A stretch of 7,591 nucleotides of DNA from Pseudomonadota bacterium (lineage in GTDB: Bacteria; Pseudomonadota; Gammaproteobacteria; Burkholderiales; Burkholderiaceae_B). Each line of letters opens with the position of its first letter. Within the stretch, counting starts at the first letter, position 1. Positions 6,758 to 7,591 of this stretch are shown in pieces. Location: assembly GCA_023432075.1 (NCBI GenBank), contig JAEYVD010000519.1, positions 1 through 7,591 of the forward strand, in the 5' to 3' direction. The translations under genes and the position numbers were made by a program. Below the pieces are notes generated by a model that had not been told where the DNA came from, ran no database searches, and saw nothing but the letters and a program-made list of their open reading frames with translations.

Positions 6758-7591
6758 TCAGGACTGCTTGGCAAACAAGGCGTAGAAAAACCCGTCGTGT
6801 TGCGCCGCGGGTGTTGCATCGACCGCAACTGGCAGCAACTGGCCCGGCGCCTCCAGGCGGGTTGCGTCGGGGTGGCGCTGCAGAAACTCCAGGGCCTGGC
6901 GCGTGCCTTCGATCGGAAAGACCGAGCATGTCACATAGAGCAGGCGGCCGCCCGGCGCCACGGTGGACCAGAGCGCGTCCAGGATCCGGGTCTGCAGGCT
7001 GGCCGTGCGGCGCAGGTCGTTCTCGCGGCGCAGCCAGCGGATGTCGGGGTGACGCCGCACGATGCCCGACGCCGTGCAGGGCACGTCGGCCAGCACCGCG
7101 TCAAAGGGCTTGCCGTCCCACCAGGCATCCAGGTCGGCCGCATCGGCCGCCTTGAGCCGGACGTGACCGCCGCCCAATCCCAGCCGCGCCAGGTTCTGTT
7201 CCACGCGGGCAAGCCGGTCGGCATCGGCGTCCAGGGCAAGCAGGTCGATATCGGCCAGCTCCAGCAGATGCGCCGTCTTGCCGCCCGGCGCCGAGCACGC
7301 GTCCAGCACCCGCATGCCGTTCGCGGGCGCCAGCAATTCCGCGGCGAGCTGCGCGCCCGCGTCCTGCACCGACCACCAGCCCTCGGCAAAGCCGGGCAAC
7401 TGCGTCACCGGTTTGGGCGTGGCGAGCACCACGCCCGACTGACCCACCGGCTCGGCCGTCAGGCCCGCATCGGCAAACGCCGCCAGAACCTGTTCGCGCG
7501 TGGCGCGCCGACGGTTCACCCGCAGCGTCAGCGGGGCCGGCAGGTTGGCGGCGGCCAGGATGTCACGCCATTGCTTGGGATAGGCCACGGT
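6758..7591 (-). CDS. rsmB: RsmB, 16S rRNA (cytosine-967-C5)-methyltransferase, 5' end cut off
   Basis: RsmB (Sun/Fmu) uses S-adenosylmethionine to methylate C967 of 16S rRNA in the cytoplasm. The visible 278 residues are the C-terminal part. The reading frame is open to the window edge and the N-terminal NusB-like RNA-binding domain plus the true start lie beyond it, since the family is usually about 430 aa. Numbering from the GTG-encoded residue at 7588: AYPKQWRDIL and LTLRVN match the family's pre-catalytic region, the SAM-binding motif I is at about 93-104 (VLDACSAPGGKT), the acidic motif at 119-125, the m5C motif DVPCTASG at 168-175 (C171) and TCSVFP at 220-225 (C221, the expected nucleophile). 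The usual C-terminal DGFFYALF is at 265-272. Both cysteines required in this enzyme class are present. It is the first gene of the visible block; DUF4390 follows after 39 bp. The GTG at 7588 is internal, not a start. Confidence 0.95.
   Translation of the reverse strand, partial: TVAYPKQWRDILAAANLPAPLTLRVNRRRATREQVLAAFADAGLTAEPVGQSGVVLATPKPVTQLPGFAEGWWSVQDAGAQLAAELLAPANGMRVLDACSAPGGKTAHLLELADIDLLALDADADRLARVEQNLARLGLGGGHVRLKAADAADLDAWWDGKPFDAVLADVPCTASGIVRRHPDIRWLRRENDLRRTASLQTRILDALWSTVAPGGRLLYVTCSVFPIEGTRQALEFLQRHPDATRLEAPGQLLPVAVDATPAAQHDGFFYALFAKQS

Overview
The window reads as a single gene block, all transcribed on the minus strand (right to left), from a GC-rich betaproteobacterium. Gene content, order and protein style point to Burkholderiales, most likely the Alcaligenaceae (Bordetella/Achromobacter type). 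That placement is inferred from recognised families; no database was searched. Nothing indicates a mobile element, CRISPR array, rRNA or tRNA.

In transcription order: (1) 7591-6758, the C-terminal two thirds of RsmB, the 16S rRNA m5C967 methyltransferase, cut by the window edge; (2) 6718-6128, a small exported DUF4390 protein; (3) 6131-3816, a four-TM NtrY-like sensor histidine kinase; (4) 3804-3109, a response regulator with an N-terminal receiver and a C-terminal Fis-type helix-turn-helix but no sigma-54 AAA+ module; (5) 3112-1733, TrkA, the NAD-binding subunit of the Trk potassium uptake system; (6) 1679-210, TrkH, its membrane channel subunit. Positions 209-1 are non-coding and hold a perfect 11-bp stem-loop just after trkH.

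The genes are tightly packed. DUF4390/kinase and regulator/trkA overlap by ATGA (4 bp), the kinase and regulator are 11 bp apart with the Shine-Dalgarno sequence lying over the kinase stop codon, trkA and trkH are 53 bp apart, and rsmB and DUF4390 are 39 bp apart. This suggests one operon, or at least one co-transcribed unit, in which an envelope-sensing two-component system is translated together with the K+ uptake machinery. The kinase presumably phosphorylates the regulator. Whether the pair controls trkAH, respiration or nitrogen genes cannot be read from the sequence.

I found no convincing new biological system. The points most worth a second look are the NtrX-position regulator without an AAA+ domain, the translational coupling of that regulator to trkA, and the exported DUF4390 protein coupled to the sensor kinase. 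Many long plus-strand reading frames exist, but they look like GC-driven antisense shadows of the real genes.
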